DNA of 64,000 bases, from assembly GCA_020636935.1 (NCBI GenBank), contig JACJWW010000008.1, forward strand, positions 1-64,000, in the 5' to 3' direction. This stretch comes from Nocardioidaceae bacterium. GTDB lineage: Bacteria > Actinomycetota > Actinomycetes > Propionibacteriales > Nocardioidaceae. The notes beneath the pieces were generated by a model. The model was given only the letters and a program-made list of their open reading frames with translations, was not told the origin of the DNA and ran no database searches. How positions within the stretch are numbered: position 1 is the stretch's first letter; each line of letters begins with the position of its first letter. The position numbers and the translations under genes were made by a program. Below are positions 51,163-59,023 of this stretch, one piece after another.

Positions 51163-51572
51163 TCCTCCACTGCACCGAGGTCGTGAGGGCCAAAGGCATC
51201 AGGCAACACATCACTCATCGAGCGAATCCCACTGACAGTCATGATGAGCAGGTCAGGGCCTCCGTGCTCAAAGAGAAGTTGGCGACAACGCCCACACGGC
51301 ATGATCACCTCACCTTGCTTGTTGACGCACACAAAATGGGTCAGGCGTCCACCACCAGTCAAACGCAGTTGGGACACCAGCCCACATTCGGCGCACAGGC
51401 CCACTCCGTAGGAGGCATTTTCAACATTGCAACCGGTGACCACCCTGTCGTCGTCAACTCGCGCAGCGGCACCGACCTGGTAGTTCGAATAGGGAGCGTA
51501 GGCAAACTCCGAGGCCGAGATTGCCCGGGCAATCAGGCCATCCCAATCAAACTGTGGATCTTGCGGACTCAT
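51159..51572 (-). CDS. cdd: Cytidine deaminase
   Basis: Deaminates cytidine and deoxycytidine to uridine forms. The 137-residue protein has the zinc site C60-A61-E62 (with catalytic E62) and C93/C96 (PCGRC), and NVENASYGVGLCAECG binds the ribose and base. It overlaps the upstream permease gene by four bases (ATGA). The product would feed DeoA. Confidence 0.95.
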   Translation of the reverse strand: MSPQDPQFDWDGLIARAISASEFAYAPYSNYQVGAAARVDDDRVVTGCNVENASYGVGLCAECGLVSQLRLTGGGRLTHFVCVNKQGEVIMPCGRCRQLLFEHGGPDLLIMTVSGIRSMSDVLPDAFGPHDLGAVEE

Positions 51573-52837
51573 CCAGCCGACCCCCGTCTGTACACCAGTC
51601 CGTCGGCCTTGGGCATTCGCAAGCGTTGAGATGCAAGTGCCAAGACCAACAAGGTGGTCACATATGGAGCCATCTTGGTGAAGTCAGAGGGGACCACGTC
51701 GGTGCTGAGATACCAAACCAGGAATGCCGCACCGAAGACCGCACCGCTGACTGCTTGGAGGGTGTTCTTGCGCCAGAGTTGATAGGCAGCCACCAGCAGC
51801 AGCAAGATCGCCACAAGTAGAAGTAGCGCATGGATTGACACTGTGGCCTCACGACGAAGGGGCAACGCCTGGGTGTAGCCGAACAGGCCTGAACCAAGCA
51901 GTAAGCCACCTGGACGCCAGTTGCCGAAGATCATCGCAGCGAGACCGATATAGCCACGCCCTCCTGTCTGACCGACTTGGAATCCCGATGAAGCAACCAT
52001 GGCCAAGAAGGCACCGCCCAGCCCAGACAGGCCACCGGAGATGACCACCGCGATCATCTTGTAGTTGTAGACATTGACGCCCAATGACTCAGCGGCTGCT
52101 GGCTCTTCGCCGCACGAACGCAATCGCAATCCGAATTTGGTCCGCCACAACACCCAGAAGGTCAGCACAAACAGCGCCAGACACAAGATGGTCAACACAG
52201 GAAGATCATTGACGAACACCCTGAGCAGGCCAGCAAAATCGCTGACAAAGAACCACTGCTTGGCCTCGATACTGGCCAATGGGTTGTCGAGGAAATCCAC
52301 GTTTATGGTCATCGGCGCCGGCAACGGCGGCGATTGCGTGGGCCCACCTCCCTCAAGCCCGGTGAAATAGGTCTCAGCCAAGAAACCGGCCGCACCCAAA
52401 GCGATGATATTGATCGCCACACCGGACACGATGTGGTCGACCCCGAAATAGACCGTGGCGATGCCGTGGAGCAAACCACCGATCATGCCGAGCACGATTG
52501 CACCCAGGATCCCGGCGATGCTGCCGTAGTGATAGCCGAAGTAGCCCGCACCAAAGGTGCCCAGAATCATCATGCCTTCAAGTCCGATGTTGACGATGCC
52601 TGCCCGCTCCGACCAAAGGCCGCCAAGTCCGGCCATGGCAATCGGAATGGATGAGGTGAGGGCTGCTTGGATGGTGCCAGCTGAGGTCAACTCCTGAGCC
52701 CCGGTGATCACCCTGACCAACGAGAGCAGGGCGAAGCCCACGATTGCGATCAGAGTCAGATTGCGCACGCGCAGGCGCCGCTGCCATTGACTGCTCGGAG
52801 TTGTGACAGGCGCAGTTGAAGCCACGGGTGCACTCAT
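51569..52837 (-). CDS. Nucleoside ABC transporter permease (NupQ/YufQ-like)
   Basis: A 422-residue BPD_transp_2-type permease with about nine or ten membrane helices between residues 25 and 410. NIGLEGMMILGTFGAGYFG near 85 and RSCGEEPAAAESLGVNVYNYK near 240 (the cytoplasmic coupling loop) are typical of the BMP-associated nucleoside transporters. Partner of the permease at 52834 and ATPase at 53937, with ATGA overlaps at both ends. Confidence 0.93.
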   Translation of the reverse strand: MSAPVASTAPVTTPSSQWQRRLRVRNLTLIAIVGFALLSLVRVITGAQELTSAGTIQAALTSSIPIAMAGLGGLWSERAGIVNIGLEGMMILGTFGAGYFGYHYGSIAGILGAIVLGMIGGLLHGIATVYFGVDHIVSGVAINIIALGAAGFLAETYFTGLEGGGPTQSPPLPAPMTINVDFLDNPLASIEAKQWFFVSDFAGLLRVFVNDLPVLTILCLALFVLTFWVLWRTKFGLRLRSCGEEPAAAESLGVNVYNYKMIAVVISGGLSGLGGAFLAMVASSGFQVGQTGGRGYIGLAAMIFGNWRPGGLLLGSGLFGYTQALPLRREATVSIHALLLLVAILLLLVAAYQLWRKNTLQAVSGAVFGAAFLVWYLSTDVVPSDFTKMAPYVTTLLVLALASQRLRMPKADGLVYRRGSAG

Positions 52838-53940
52838 GCGCTCGCTCCCTTCAACGCCGTGTCGCCTTGTCGCTCGGCGTCCAATTGAGTGGCGACCTGA
52901 CGCTGTTCGATCCGGGTTGCCAAACGCCTGATCACCTCGAATGCGATCACCACGCTGAGCACGATGATGCCTTGGGTCATGTTGACGATGTCTGGTGAAA
53001 CACCGGCCAAGATGTTCAGCAGATTCGCCTGCTGCCCAAGGAAGGCGAAGATGAGGGCGCCGAAGGCAATCCCCATTGGGTGGTTGCGACCCAGAAGAGC
53101 GACCGCGATACCAGTGAAGCCCAAGCCGGTCTGAAAGGCCGAGCCGTACTGGTGAGCCTCAGAAAACATCATGGGTACGCCGATCAGCCCGGCCACTGCA
53201 CCCGAGAGCAACATCGACACCACGATCATCTTCTTCACCGAGACTCCGCTGGAGACCGCAGCGGACTCCGAAGCACCGGCCGCGCGCAGGTCGAAGCCAA
53301 AACGGGTGTAATAGACCAAGATGAAGAAGGCGATGCCGACCAGAGGAGCCAACAGCGACAGGTGATAGGCCCCGTCGCTGACATCGGGGAAGAGTCGGAA
53401 GAAGCCAGTCCAGGAATCCTCGGGCATCATCTTCGTGTTGCGGGCATTACCGGTGCTCTCACCCCATTTGACCAAAAGGAATCCGATCAAGGAGCCAGCA
53501 ATTGCGTTGAGCATGATCGTTGAGATCACCTCGCTGACCCCACGCCACACGCGCAACACACCAGCGATGCCAGCCCAAAGAGCACCCACTGCCATGGCCA
53601 CTAGGATCGCTGCAGCGACATTGAGTTTGCCCGGCAGCAAACCTTGGGCTGCAAAGGCGCCGGCGAACAGCCCTGCCAAGCGATATTGACCTTCGACTCC
53701 AATATTGAACAGGTTCATCCGGAAGCCGATTGCGGCCGCGGCACCGGAGAGATACAGGATCGCAGTCATGTTGATGATGTCGACCAGGTCACGCTCGGAA
53801 GGCCAGGTGAACAACACCCGCCAAAACCCCACGACATCATCACCGGTGAAGAGCAATACCAACGTGGCCACCACGCCGGAGAACACCAGCGCCAGAACTA
53901 CGGCTGCCACTGGGAGTCCAAGTCGCATCCAGCGGCTCAT
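52834..53940 (-). CDS. Nucleoside ABC transporter permease (NupP/YufP-like)
   Basis: A 368-residue membrane permease with FNIGVEGQYRLAGLFAGAFAA near 78 and DLRAAGASESAAVSSGVSVKK near 220 in the ATPase-coupling loop. Eight to ten helices span the protein. It heterodimerises with the following permease. The ATG overlaps the ATPase stop by four bases. Confidence 0.93.
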   Translation of the reverse strand: MSRWMRLGLPVAAVVLALVFSGVVATLVLLFTGDDVVGFWRVLFTWPSERDLVDIINMTAILYLSGAAAAIGFRMNLFNIGVEGQYRLAGLFAGAFAAQGLLPGKLNVAAAILVAMAVGALWAGIAGVLRVWRGVSEVISTIMLNAIAGSLIGFLLVKWGESTGNARNTKMMPEDSWTGFFRLFPDVSDGAYHLSLLAPLVGIAFFILVYYTRFGFDLRAAGASESAAVSSGVSVKKMIVVSMLLSGAVAGLIGVPMMFSEAHQYGSAFQTGLGFTGIAVALLGRNHPMGIAFGALIFAFLGQQANLLNILAGVSPDIVNMTQGIIVLSVVIAFEVIRRLATRIEQRQVATQLDAERQGDTALKGASA

Positions 53941-55472
53941 GAACGCTCCTCGCTAATCGCATCTGCGCCGGTCATTGCCGATCCGAGTTGTTGGGGGGTG
54001 ACCGATTGGGGATCAAAGGTCGCGACCAACTTGCCTCGCAGAATCACCTTGATCGTGTCGGAGAGGCCGATCAGTTCGTCGAGGTCGGCGCTGATCAAGA
54101 GCACCGCCAATCCGGCCTTTCGAGCCCGCTTGATATGCCCCCAGATCGCTGCTTGTGCCCCAACATCCACGCCTCTTGTCGGATGTGAAGCGATTAGCAG
54201 GATCGGGTCACTGCTCATTTCACGACCCACGATGAACTTTTGTTGATTGCCACCTGAGAGAGCTCTGGCCGTGGTGGTGATGCCTGGAGTGCGTACGTCG
54301 TAGGCCGACACGATCCGCCCGGTGTCCGCCTTTGCGCCTGGGGGGTTCAGGAAGGGACCCTTAACCGAAGGAGGCCTGGTCTGATGACCAAGGATGCGAT
54401 TCTCCCAGAGGGGAGCATCGAGCAGGAGCCCGTGTCTGTGACGGTCTTCGGGGATGTAGCCCACCCCGGTTTCACGTCTCCTGCGAGTCGACCACTCAGA
54501 GATCTCTTCACCCGCAAGCATGATCGTGCCCCGCGCTTGACGTCTCATCCCGATGATCGTCTCGACGAGCTCGGTCTGCCCATTGCCCTCAACCCCTGCG
54601 ATGCCCAGGATCTCACCGGCATGGATCGCAAAATCGATGTCGACCAGCTCCGGGCGACCCGTCGCATCATCAAGCTCAAGGTCAATGACCTCAAGAAGCA
54701 CCTTGTCAGTGACGGTGGACCCTTCGGTGCTTGGCGAGGGCAGCACACTGCCGACCATCAGCTCAGCCAACTGTCGGGCATTGACCTCTGCGGGTTTGAC
54801 TGATGCCACCGTGGTGCCTTTGCGAATCACGGTGATGTCATCGGCCACTGAGAGCACTTCGTCGAGTTTGTGAGAAATGAAGATCAGGGTGTGGCCTTGA
54901 TCCTTCAACTCCCGCAAATTGTCAAAGAGCGCATCAACTTCTTGGGGCACCAACACCGCAGTGGGCTCATCAAGAATGATGATCTTTGCGCCACGATAGA
55001 GCACCTTGAGGATCTCAACCCGCTGTCGCTCCCCCACCCCCAGGTCTTCAACAAGATCATCGGGATCCAGGTCGAAGCCGTAGTCGTCACTGATCTGCCG
55101 GATCCGGTTGCGGGCATCATCGCCAATCCCGGCGATCTTCTCGGCACCGAGAACCACATTCTCCAGCACCGTGAAGTTGTCAGCCAACATGAAATGTTGG
55201 AAGACCATGCCAACGCCAATCGCGATCGCGTCAGATGGCGAGGAGAGACTGACTTGATGGCCATTGACGGCGATGGTTCCGCTGTCAGGCTTCTGCACGC
55301 CGTACAGGATCTTCATCAGCGTCGATTTGCCAGCGCCATTCTCACCGACCAACGCGTGGATCGTGCCGGAAGTGATCGTGATGTCAATGTCATGGTTGGC
55401 GATCACGCCAGGAAATCGTTTGCCGATCCCACGGAGTTCGATGGCTGGCACAGCCTGAAGGTCTTTGGTCAA
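53937..55472 (-). CDS. Nucleoside ABC transporter ATPase with two ATP-binding cassettes
   Basis: A 511-residue double-cassette ATPase. The first half has Walker A GENGAGKST, signature LGVGERQRVEI and Walker B ILDEPTAVL; the second has the usual degenerate Walker A (GVEGNGQTE), the intact LSGGNQQK and the ASHPTRGVDVGA segment that replaces Walker B in this family. Start: TTG at 55472 with a strong GAGGAG six bases upstream; upstream in-frame codons lie in the terminator hairpin. It energises uptake of nucleosides bound by the lipoprotein at 55584. Confidence 0.92.
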   Translation of the reverse strand: MTKDLQAVPAIELRGIGKRFPGVIANHDIDITITSGTIHALVGENGAGKSTLMKILYGVQKPDSGTIAVNGHQVSLSSPSDAIAIGVGMVFQHFMLADNFTVLENVVLGAEKIAGIGDDARNRIRQISDDYGFDLDPDDLVEDLGVGERQRVEILKVLYRGAKIIILDEPTAVLVPQEVDALFDNLRELKDQGHTLIFISHKLDEVLSVADDITVIRKGTTVASVKPAEVNARQLAELMVGSVLPSPSTEGSTVTDKVLLEVIDLELDDATGRPELVDIDFAIHAGEILGIAGVEGNGQTELVETIIGMRRQARGTIMLAGEEISEWSTRRRRETGVGYIPEDRHRHGLLLDAPLWENRILGHQTRPPSVKGPFLNPPGAKADTGRIVSAYDVRTPGITTTARALSGGNQQKFIVGREMSSDPILLIASHPTRGVDVGAQAAIWGHIKRARKAGLAVLLISADLDELIGLSDTIKVILRGKLVATFDPQSVTPQQLGSAMTGADAISEERS

Positions 55473-55502
55473 GTGGATCTCCTCATGCACATTTCGATGC
55501 AA

Positions 55503-55540
55503 ACTGCCCGGGCCACACGTTACCGCGCAGCCCGGGCAGT
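55503..55540 (-). terminator. Terminator/attenuator between the binding-protein and ATPase genes
   Basis: Perfect 11-base-pair arms (55503-55513 and 55530-55540, ACTGCCCGGGC and its complement) enclose a 16-base loop, followed on the minus strand by TTT. It lies 43 bases behind the lipoprotein stop and 30 bases before the ATPase start, so partial read-through would give more binding protein than transporter. Confidence 0.65.
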
Positions 55541-55583
55541 CTTTGGGTATCAGCCGTTGATCAAGGCAAGTTGATCAGTTGGG

Positions 55584-56672
55584 TCACGGCTTCTCGGGCA
55601 CCTTGACTTCTCCGCTCTTGATCTTGTCAGCAGCAGCGTCGATCTGAGCCTTGATCGGATCAACGAAGCCACCACTAGTGGAGTAGCCAACCCCATCGAC
55701 CTTCAGGTCATAGTTGACGAAACCAGACTGGACCTTGCCCTCCTTGAAAGCCGTGACGAATTCGAACACAGCTGTGTCGATGCGCTTGAGCATCGAGGTG
55801 AGGATGTGCGGCTGCTGGTCTTTGGCAGCGGTCAAGTACTGATCGGAGTCAACACCGATGGCCCACTTGCCCTCTCCGGCAGCCACTGCGGCTTCAAACA
55901 GGCCCAGACCTGACTTGCCAGCAGCGTGATAGACCACGTCGGCTCCGCCTTGGTACATCGCAGTCGCGGCTTGCTTGCCACCGGCGGGGTTCTCGAAGCC
56001 GGTGGCCGCATCACTGGGGTCCTCGGTCAGATATTGGATGTCGATCTTGATCTTCGGGTCAATCGACTTCACACCAGCGACATAGCCAGCTTCGAACTTC
56101 TTGATCAGGTCGCCGTGAGTGCCGCCGATGAAGCCCACATGCTTGGACTTGGAAGTCAACGCGGCAGCAACACCAACGAGATAGGAGCCTTCGTTTTCCG
56201 CAAACACCAGATCGGAGAGATTCTTGGCATCGGTGGCGATGGTGGTGCTGTAGCCGTCAATCACCGCAAAATTGGTGTTGGGGTTTGCCTTCGCAACCTT
56301 GGCTGCGGCCGGGCTGTAGAGGAAGCCGACGGCGATGACCGGGTTGAAGCCTTGGTCGGCCAGAGTCTGCAGCCGCTGCTCACGGATGCTGTCATTGTCA
56401 CTGGTCGTTGCCTTGGCTTCGATACAACTCGCCCCAAGATCCTTGACCGCCTTTTCAAGGCCACGATAGGCGGAGTCGTTGAAGGACTGGTCACCACGGC
56501 CACCGACGTCATATGCGACGCCGACCTTGGGCTCGCCCTTGCTGCCCTTGCAGACATCAACGCTCGAAGAACCGCTGGCATTGTTGTCTTTCTCAGAACT
56601 CGTCTTGCCGCATCCGGTGAGCGCGAGGGCCCCCACCATCACTACTGCTGCCATCTTGGCGAAGGTGCGCAA
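55584..56672 (-). CDS. BMP-family nucleoside-binding lipoprotein
   Basis: A 362-residue solute-binding lipoprotein of the PnrA/BMP family. The signal peptide ends with LALTGC, so C21 is the lipidated residue, followed by a serine-rich linker. The binding domain starts KVGVAYDVGGRGDQSFNDSAYRGL and includes VAENEG-type segments (LVFAENEGSYLVG) that bind nucleosides in relatives. The TTG at 56672 is chosen because AAGGAGG lies five bases upstream; an in-frame start at 56756 would bury the signal peptide. It heads the transporter operon. Confidence 0.93.
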   Translation of the reverse strand: MRTFAKMAAVVMVGALALTGCGKTSSEKDNNASGSSSVDVCKGSKGEPKVGVAYDVGGRGDQSFNDSAYRGLEKAVKDLGASCIEAKATTSDNDSIREQRLQTLADQGFNPVIAVGFLYSPAAAKVAKANPNTNFAVIDGYSTTIATDAKNLSDLVFAENEGSYLVGVAAALTSKSKHVGFIGGTHGDLIKKFEAGYVAGVKSIDPKIKIDIQYLTEDPSDAATGFENPAGGKQAATAMYQGGADVVYHAAGKSGLGLFEAAVAAGEGKWAIGVDSDQYLTAAKDQQPHILTSMLKRIDTAVFEFVTAFKEGKVQSGFVNYDLKVDGVGYSTSGGFVDPIKAQIDAAADKIKSGEVKVPEKP

Positions 56673-56693
56673 GATTGCCTCCTTGATCTTGGT

Positions 56694-56709
56694 GCACCCG
56701 GGTGGGTGC
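56694..56709 (-). promoter_or_regulatory. Leader hairpin before the binding-protein gene
   Basis: GCACCC and GGGTGC pair around a four-base loop, about 12 bases before the ribosome site of the TTG start at 56672. Confidence 0.35.
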
Positions 56710-56720
56710 GGGACTCCTGC

Positions 56721-56726
56721 ACCATA
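56721..56726 (-). promoter_or_regulatory. Candidate -10 element of the nucleoside transporter operon
   Basis: TATGGT on the minus strand lies about 48 bases before the TTG at 56672. No good -35 element was seen. Confidence 0.3.
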
Positions 56727-56777
56727 GTGCGCAAGACCGCGGACTCCCAGACCCAACAGACCAGAATTGACCAGTTG

Positions 56778-57968
56778 TTATGAGTTGGTGACCAACGAGC
56801 GCAGAGAAGCCACACTCAGGAGCTTGGCCGCCAGAGAAATCGCCCGCTCGTCCACTTGAAGATCTCCTTGATGAAGGTCATAGGTGGGGCCACCCGGGGT
56901 GCGGGTGCCCAACCGGGCCATCGCGCCCGGCACCTGCTCGACGAACCACGCGAAATCTTCGCCGCCAAGGCTTTGCGCTGTGCTGAAGAGATTGTCAGGG
57001 CCAACCACCACGTCGATGGCCTCACCCAGAATCCTGGTGGCGACGGTTTCATTGACAACCGGAGGTACGCCGCGTACGTAGCTCACTTCGGCCGTCACCC
57101 CGTAAGGCGCTGTGATCTCGTCGATCGTCTTGCGCACCAAGGCCTCCGATTCAGCCCAGGTGACATGGTCGAGCATGCGCACCGTGCCTGCTGCACGGCC
57201 GACCGAGGGGATCACATTCATTGCCGAGCCTGCGCGCACCAGGCCCCAGACCACCGAAACACCTGCGCGTGGGTCAAGGCGCCTCGAAAGCACCGCAGGC
57301 AATTCTGTCACCAATTTGCCCAAGGCAAAGGTCAAGTCTTCGGTCAGGTGTGGTCGAGAAGTGTGTCCTCCTCCCCCGCTCAGCCGCACATCAAGTGAAT
57401 CAGCCGCGCCGGTGAGCGGCCCCTCACGCAACCCGATCATCCCAACATCAATGGCTGGGTCACAGTGGACTCCGAAGATGAAGTTGACACCATCCAGCAC
57501 GCCAGCCTCGATCGCCATCAGCGCACCTCCGGGCATGACTTCTTCAGCCGGCTGGAAGATCAGTCTCACTCTCCCTGGCAGTTGCTCTTGGTATCGGGCC
57601 AGGGCCCGGCCGACCCCCACCAGGGCGGCAGTGTGTACGTCGTGCCCACACGCATGTGCCACACCAGGGACCGTGCTCATCCAGGGAAGCCCGGTTGCAT
57701 CATCGACCGGCAAGGCGTCAAGGTCGGCCCGCAGCGCAGTGATCGGCCCGTCGGAGCCGATGTCAACCATCAGGCCACCTCGAGGAAGTAGCACGGGCGC
57801 CAGTCCAGCCTCGTCAAGGGTCTTGGCCACGACATTGGTGGTGCGCTCTTCCGCCCAACTCAACTCTGGGTGGGCATGCAAGTCTCGACGCAGGTCGACC
57901 AACTCGGCGGCAAGCAGATCGATCTCCGCCTGGATTTGGCCAGTCAACGATGAGATCGGTTTGGACAC
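56778..57968 (-). CDS. M20-family amidohydrolase
   Basis: A 396-residue peptidase M20D-type hydrolase that removes acyl or amino acid groups from N-acylated substrates. The metal site HACGHDVHT holds C107, H109 and H112, FQPAEE gives the next ligands, and the dimerisation domain lies at about 185-300. GLVRAGSAMNVIP is typical of the amidohydrolase subgroup. TAAACT is nine bases before the GTG. It is the neighbour of both the nucleoside and the mutase operons; substrate unknown. Confidence 0.9.
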   Translation of the reverse strand: MSKPISSLTGQIQAEIDLLAAELVDLRRDLHAHPELSWAEERTTNVVAKTLDEAGLAPVLLPRGGLMVDIGSDGPITALRADLDALPVDDATGLPWMSTVPGVAHACGHDVHTAALVGVGRALARYQEQLPGRVRLIFQPAEEVMPGGALMAIEAGVLDGVNFIFGVHCDPAIDVGMIGLREGPLTGAADSLDVRLSGGGGHTSRPHLTEDLTFALGKLVTELPAVLSRRLDPRAGVSVVWGLVRAGSAMNVIPSVGRAAGTVRMLDHVTWAESEALVRKTIDEITAPYGVTAEVSYVRGVPPVVNETVATRILGEAIDVVVGPDNLFSTAQSLGGEDFAWFVEQVPGAMARLGTRTPGGPTYDLHQGDLQVDERAISLAAKLLSVASLRSLVTNS

Positions 57969-57977
57969 AGTGAGTTG

Positions 57978-57983
57978 AGTTTA
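57978..57983 (-). promoter_or_regulatory. Candidate near-leaderless promoter of the amidohydrolase gene
   Basis: TAAACT ends nine bases before the GTG at 57968. Confidence 0.35.
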
Positions 57984-58027
57984 CTGGCCGATCGGGGTCG
58001 CGCGCGCAGCAATCGGCATCGCTGGAC

Positions 58028-59017
58028 TCAACCCTGGTCGTAGGCCTCAAGGATCAAGTCTGCTGCAGTTGGCGCCAGCAACTCACCAGCGAGCAGTTGG
58101 CGGCTCACTCGCTCGCCCACCTCACTGACCGCCGGAGACTCACGCAGACGTTGGTCGAGCTCGTCTCGCACCAACGCCCACGTGAAGTCGAGTTGCTGAC
58201 GCGCCCGCTTTGAGGCAAGCCCATCGGAGCCCATGGCTTCTCGATGGCTCTGGATCCGCTGCCAGACTTGATCTACCCCATCACCAGTCAACCCCGAGCA
58301 GGTGAGCACCGGAGGAGTCCAGGCTGCGCCAGCTGGCTGTACGAAGCGCAAGGCCCCAGCGAGGTCTCTGGCCGCCACCCGTGCTTCAGCGGCGTGATCA
58401 CCATCGGCCTTGTTGATCGCGATCACATCAGCGATCTCCAAAATGCCCTTCTTGATGCCCTGCAATTGATCGCCCGTGCGGGCCAGTGACAAGAACACGA
58501 ATGTGTCGACCATGCCGGCAACGGTGACTTCAGACTGGCCCACGCCCACGGTCTCAACCAAGATCACATCGCAGCCGGCAGCCTCCAAGACCATCATCGC
58601 TTGGGCCGTGGCCCTGGCCACACCCCCGAGAGTGCCAGCCGATGGAGAGGGCCGGATATAGGCACGCGGGTCGGCCGAGAGTTTGGCCATCCGAGTCTTG
58701 TCACCGAGCACCGAGCCGCCGGTGCGCACGGAAGAAGGGTCAACGGCCAAGACCCCCACCTGGAGTCCCTGCGCCGTCAGATGAGTGCCGAATGACTCGA
58801 TGAAGGTGCTCTTGCCGACACCAGGTACCCCTGAAATTCCGATCCTGATGACCTCGGGACGCGAGTCCAGTTTCTCCAAGAGTGTGCGGGCTGAGGCCCG
58901 GTGATCGGGGCGGTCACTTTCCACCAAGGTGATCGCGCGGGCAATCGCTGCGCGCCCACCAGGTGCGGACATCCCCGCTTGGATGCCGTCGACCAACTCC
59001 TCGACGTCGTAGCCCAT
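58028..59017 (-). CDS. meaB: Methylmalonyl-CoA mutase GTPase chaperone (MeaB/ArgK)
   Basis: A 329-residue G3E-type GTPase that protects methylmalonyl-CoA mutase and gates its cobalamin. The P-loop GVPGVGKST is at 63-71, DPSSVRTGGSVLGDKTRM contains the switch region, and VETVGVGQSE and INKADG complete the GTPase motifs. The ATG lies six bases behind mutB, the usual operon order. Confidence 0.95.
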   Translation of the reverse strand: MGYDVEELVDGIQAGMSAPGGRAAIARAITLVESDRPDHRASARTLLEKLDSRPEVIRIGISGVPGVGKSTFIESFGTHLTAQGLQVGVLAVDPSSVRTGGSVLGDKTRMAKLSADPRAYIRPSPSAGTLGGVARATAQAMMVLEAAGCDVILVETVGVGQSEVTVAGMVDTFVFLSLARTGDQLQGIKKGILEIADVIAINKADGDHAAEARVAARDLAGALRFVQPAGAAWTPPVLTCSGLTGDGVDQVWQRIQSHREAMGSDGLASKRARQQLDFTWALVRDELDQRLRESPAVSEVGERVSRQLLAGELLAPTAADLILEAYDQG

Positions 59018-59023
59018 CGGACT

